Of a stretch of DNA of 15,552 nt, positions 12,561 through 15,552 are shown piece by piece. Location: assembly GCA_902789835.1 (NCBI GenBank), contig CADAPN010000029.1, positions 1 through 15,552 of the forward strand, given 5' to 3'. The stretch's first letter is position 1. Each line of letters begins with the position of its first letter. Below the pieces are notes generated by a model. It made no database searches. It worked only from the letters and a program-made list of their open reading frames with translations, and had not been told where the DNA came from. The stretch comes from Oscillospiraceae bacterium. GTDB lineage: Bacteria; Bacillota_A; Clostridia; Oscillospirales; Oscillospiraceae. Both the position numbers and the translations under genes were made by a program.

Positions 12561-14388
12561 AAGACTCAAACGCATCCTGCCCCGGGTGCAGAAGCCCGCA
12601 CGCTATACGGGCGGCGAATACAACCAGATCCTGAAGAACAAAGACGAAGTAGACCTTCGCCTGGCATTCTGCTTCCCGGACACCTATGAGATCGGCATGT
12701 CGAATCTGGGGCTCAGCATCCTGTATCACACCATGAACAGCCTGCCCTTTGTCTGGTGCGAGCGCGTCTTTGCCCCCTGGGGCGACATGTATGACGAGAT
12801 GAAACAGGCCGGCATCCCCCTCTACGCCCTGGAGAGCGGGGACCCGGTTTCGGAATTTGATACCGTGGCCTTTTCCGTCGGGTATGAGATGGCGTACACC
12901 ACGGTGCTGGACATGCTGGACATGGCGGGGATTCCGCTGCGTTCGGAAGACCGGCCGGAGCTGCTTCCGCTGATCTGGGCGGGCGGCACCGCCGGCGTGA
13001 ACGCCGAACCCATGGCGCCGTTTATGGATCTCTTTGTCATCGGAGAGGGCGAGGAGATGAACAACGAGCTCCTGACCCTGCTGCGGCAGGCCAAGCTGGA
13101 GGGTTGGAGCAAGCGCGACTTTCTCCGGGCTGCGTCACAGATCGGCGGGGTGTATGTCCCGTCGCTGTATGAGGTCAGCTACCTGGAGGACGGAAACATC
13201 GCCTCCGTCACCCCGAAGGAGGGCGCGCCGGAAAAGGTCACGAAGCGCATCATCTCAAACCTCGACGCCGTGCCCTTCCCGACGAGCCCCATTGTGCCTT
13301 CCACCGAGGTGGTCCACGACCGGGTGAGCCTGGAGCTGTTCCGGGGCTGCGTGCGCGGCTGCCGCTTCTGCCAGGCGGGCCATGTCTACCGCCCGATCCG
13401 CGCCAAGAAGAAGGAGACCCTGGTCCGGCAGGGCATCGAGGCCCTGAAAAATACCGGCTATCAGGAGCTTACCCTTCTGAGCCTCTCGACCAGCGACTAT
13501 CGCGAGCTTCCGGCCCTCTGCGACGGGCTTCTGGAATACTGCGAGGAGCGGAGCATCGGTCTGTCCCTGCCGTCCCTGCGGGCGGATAATTTCTCCATGG
13601 AGATTATGCAGCGCCTGCAGAAGGTGCGCAAGAGCGGCCTGACCTTTGCCGTGGAGGGCGGAAGTCAGCGCTTGCGTGACTGCATCAACAAGAATGTCAC
13701 CGAGGAGGACCTGCTGCACACCTGCGCCATCGCCTTCGCGGGCGGCTGGAACAGCGTCAAGCTCTATTACATGCTCGGCCTCCCCACCGAGACGGACGAG
13801 GATATCCTCGGCATCGCCGAAATGGCGAACCAGGTGCTGCACTGCTGGCGCCTGAACGCGAAGAACAAGAACCGGGGCGTGAAGATCACCATCTCCACCT
13901 CCTGCTTTATCCCGAAGCCGCACAGCCCCTTCCAGTGGGAGGCGCAGATCAGCCTCGAGGAATACATGCGCCGGGTGAACCTGCTGCGCGGGGCCATCAC
14001 GGCAAAGAACGTGGTCTACAACTGGCATGACGCCCAGACAAGCCTCATCGAGGCGGTGCTCTCCAAGGGCGACCGGCGGGTGGCGGATGCCATCGAGCTG
14101 GTGTTCCGACGGGGCGGGCGGCTGGACGCGTGGACGGATTATTTCTCCTTCGAGCGCTGGATGCAGGCGTTTTCGGACTGCGGCATCGATCCGGCCTTCT
14201 ACGCCAACCGCGAGATCCCGACGGATGCGGTGCTTCCCTGGGACCACATCGACGTCGGTGTGCGCAAGGCCCATCTGCTGCGGGAACGGGAGCGGGCCTA
14301 CCGCGCCGAGCTCTCGCCGGACTGCCGGAAGCAGTGCTCGGCCTGCGGCGCGGCGAAGCTTCTGACGGAGGGAAAATGCGATGGATAA
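12553..14388 (+). CDS. TIGR03960 family radical SAM protein with B12-binding-like domain
   Basis: This 611-residue protein has an N-terminal cobalamin-binding-like fold (about residues 30-200: DLRLAFCFPDTYEIGMSNLG, then IWAGGTAGVNAEPMAPFMD and DLFVIGEGEE). A radical SAM core follows, with Cys266, Cys270 and Cys273 (CVRGCRFC), then LRADNFS, VEGGSQRLRDCINKNV and YYMLGLPTETDED. The canonical DxHxxG of B12 binding is not obvious. In Clostridia this family is nearly always next to TIGR03936 (DUF2344), as here, and the two are thought to act together on an unknown, possibly RNA, substrate. The gene overlaps the ttcA-like stop and the following start by 8 nt each, both through ATGGATAA. The family assignment is strong; the reaction is unknown. 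Confidence 0.93.
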   Translation: MDKRLKRILPRVQKPARYTGGEYNQILKNKDEVDLRLAFCFPDTYEIGMSNLGLSILYHTMNSLPFVWCERVFAPWGDMYDEMKQAGIPLYALESGDPVSEFDTVAFSVGYEMAYTTVLDMLDMAGIPLRSEDRPELLPLIWAGGTAGVNAEPMAPFMDLFVIGEGEEMNNELLTLLRQAKLEGWSKRDFLRAASQIGGVYVPSLYEVSYLEDGNIASVTPKEGAPEKVTKRIISNLDAVPFPTSPIVPSTEVVHDRVSLELFRGCVRGCRFCQAGHVYRPIRAKKKETLVRQGIEALKNTGYQELTLLSLSTSDYRELPALCDGLLEYCEERSIGLSLPSLRADNFSMEIMQRLQKVRKSGLTFAVEGGSQRLRDCINKNVTEEDLLHTCAIAFAGGWNSVKLYYMLGLPTETDEDILGIAEMANQVLHCWRLNAKNKNRGVKITISTSCFIPKPHSPFQWEAQISLEEYMRRVNLLRGAITAKNVVYNWHDAQTSLIEAVLSKGDRRVADAIELVFRRGGRLDAWTDYFSFERWMQAFSDCGIDPAFYANREIPTDAVLPWDHIDVGVRKAHLLRERERAYRAELSPDCRKQCSACGAAKLLTEGKCDG

Positions 14389-15034
14389 ACTGAGACTGCG
14401 CTTTGAAAAGACCGGCCGCGCCGTCTACATCTCCCACCTGGACCTGATGGCGACGATGCAGCGCGCCTTTGCCCGGGCCGGACTGGAACTGAAGTATTCC
14501 GAGGGCTTCAACCCGCATCCGCTGATTTCCATTCTGCTGCCGCTGTCCGTCGGTACGGCGAGCCGCTGTGAGCTGATGGATTTTCGCCTGCGGGAGGATG
14601 CGGAGCTCTCCGCGCTCCCGGCGCGTCTCACCGCCGTGCTCCCGGAGGGGATCCGGGTGCTGGAGGCCTATGAGAGCGAACGGAAAAGTGCGCTTCTGAA
14701 ATGGCTGGAGATTGAGGGCACGCTGGAATACGACCACGGCGTGCCGGAGATCGGGAAACTGGAGGAGTTCTTCCGCCAGAGCGAGATTGTCATCGAGAAA
14801 AAGACCAAGCGCGGCATCGGCCAGGCGGACATCCGCCCGGCAATTCGAAGCATCCGCTTTGAGTCGGCGGGAGAGGACATCCGCCTTCACGCCGTGATTT
14901 CGGCGCAGGAGCCGACCCTGAATCCGGACCTGCTGTCCTCGGCGCTGCGGCAGCTCTGTCCGGAACTGGCGCCGGACTTTGCGGAATTCACCAGGCTGGA
15001 GACCTATGACGCCGAGATGCGGATCTACCGCTGA
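14381..15034 (+). CDS. TIGR03936 family (DUF2344) radical-SAM-linked protein
   Basis: This 217-residue protein has the family's hallmark N-terminus: RLRFEKTGRAVYISHLDLM at about residues 5-23 and YSEGFNPHPLISILLPLSVG at about 39-58. The C-terminal half (from about residue 110) is a mixed helical and strand region without recognised catalytic residues. In many genomes it is encoded beside, or fused to, the TIGR03960 radical SAM protein, and is taken to be its partner or substrate-recognition subunit. The start overlaps the preceding stop by 8 nt, so translation is likely coupled. The function is unknown beyond this association. Confidence 0.93.
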   Translation: MDKLRLRFEKTGRAVYISHLDLMATMQRAFARAGLELKYSEGFNPHPLISILLPLSVGTASRCELMDFRLREDAELSALPARLTAVLPEGIRVLEAYESERKSALLKWLEIEGTLEYDHGVPEIGKLEEFFRQSEIVIEKKTKRGIGQADIRPAIRSIRFESAGEDIRLHAVISAQEPTLNPDLLSSALRQLCPELAPDFAEFTRLETYDAEMRIYR

Positions 15035-15043
15035 ACTCTGTGA

Positions 15044-15071
15044 CCTGTCTTCTGTGTAACGGGAAGACGGG
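15044..15071 (+). other. Hairpin between the DUF2344 gene and the glycosyltransferase
   Basis: CCTGTCTTC (15044-15052) pairs with GAAGACGGG (15063-15071), nine pairs including one G-U, around a 10-nt loop. No T tract follows, so it is not a standard terminator. It could be an mRNA processing or leaky attenuation element. Confidence 0.35.
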
Positions 15072-15100
15072 CCGGAATGAAATTGAGGAGAAACCAAAGC

Positions 15101-15552
15101 ATGAAGAAGAAAATCGCGTTCTTTCAGAATGATCTGGATGTGGGCGGCATTCAGAAATCCGCCGTCAATCTCATGCGGAACATGGACTATGACCGCTTCG
15201 AGATGCATCTGTTCCTCTCCAGAAAGGACGACTTCTGGAATCTGGACTTTCCGAAAGAACTGCACATCCACTACCTGAATCCGACCCCGAGGTTCTATTC
15301 CTTTGTGCCCTTCGACTATGCCCTGAAGCACATCCACTATGATTTTCCGAAGGACATCCTGTTTGACCTTGCGGTGGATTTCAACTCCTACCAGTGCTCC
15401 TGCGCGGTGGGCGCGCTGACGGTCCCGGCCAGAAAGCGCGTCATGTTCATCCACAACGATGTGGAGATCAAATACAAAAATGAATGGAAATATCGGGTGC
15501 TGTGGCACTGCTTCAAGGGAAAATTCAAGCATTTTGATGCCTTTGTGGCGGG
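15101..15552 (+). CDS. GT-B glycosyltransferase, N-terminal part (partial, runs off the right edge)
   Basis: About 150 residues are visible from ATG 15101, with GAGGAG 10 nt upstream. The start (KKKIAFFQNDLDVGGIQKSAVNLM) is the first strand and glycine loop of a GT4-like Rossmann domain. VGGIQKS is typical of glycosyltransferases that build surface polysaccharides or glycolipids. Later segments (ILFDLAVDFNSYQ, KRVMFIHNDV) fit the same fold, with the HND stretch near the usual acceptor-site region. The donor-binding C-terminal domain lies outside the window, so the sugar and acceptor cannot be judged. It is 66 nt from the previous gene and could be cotranscribed or start a new surface-glycan cluster. 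Confidence 0.82.
   Translation, partial: MKKKIAFFQNDLDVGGIQKSAVNLMRNMDYDRFEMHLFLSRKDDFWNLDFPKELHIHYLNPTPRFYSFVPFDYALKHIHYDFPKDILFDLAVDFNSYQCSCAVGALTVPARKRVMFIHNDVEIKYKNEWKYRVLWHCFKGKFKHFDAFVA

Noticed and set aside
14045..15532. 495-codon minus-strand open frame
   Set aside because: It spans three genes on the other strand and its product is low-complexity Arg/His/Pro-rich, a typical shadow frame.

Overview
The window comes from a GC-rich member of the Clostridia, probably a gut-type anaerobe. This is inferred from strong Shine-Dalgarno sites, ECF sigma and anti-sigma pairing, the adjacent TIGR03960 and TIGR03936 genes (a typical clostridial pair), and a HydABC-like redox operon. There are eleven complete or partial protein genes plus one glycosyltransferase start. 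I see no rRNA, tRNA, CRISPR array or insertion sequence.

Layout. Positions 1-1353 (minus strand) hold an ECF sigma factor and, overlapping its stop codon, a single-pass membrane protein that is probably its anti-sigma partner and runs off the left edge. A probable autoregulated ECF promoter lies near 1388-1417. Positions 1558-2496 encode a TIGR01212 (YhcC/YtqA) radical SAM protein. Positions 2596-4407 encode a secreted beta-helix protein built from two diverged copies of one unit and closed by a strong terminator. Positions 4565-5796 hold a MogA/MoaB molybdenum-cofactor gene with a ten-histidine tail, coupled by an ATGA overlap to a GntR/FadR-type regulator and closed by a terminator.

The core of the window is the four-gene operon at 6102-11506. 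It encodes a molybdopterin oxidoreductase, a NuoE/HydC-like [2Fe-2S] protein, a NuoF/HydB-like NAD(H) flavoprotein, and a NuoG/HydA-like iron-sulfur protein. The last keeps the recognisable outline of an [FeFe]-hydrogenase H-domain but has lost every H-cluster cysteine and stops just before the final ligand motif. The Mo subunit has no Cys or Sec at the place where formate dehydrogenases carry their Mo ligand. The operon therefore looks like a hydrogenase-derived NAD(H) electron-transfer chassis, with its hydrogen site hollowed out, attached to a Mo enzyme of unknown substrate. The nearby cofactor gene and regulator, and a palindrome just downstream of the operon's predicted promoter, fit a dedicated, regulated molybdoenzyme system.

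Positions 11697-15034 hold a tightly overlapping operon: a TtcA-like PP-loop tRNA thiolase, a TIGR03960 radical SAM/B12-type protein and its TIGR03936 (DUF2344) partner. A partial GT-B glycosyltransferase starts at 15101 and runs off the right edge.
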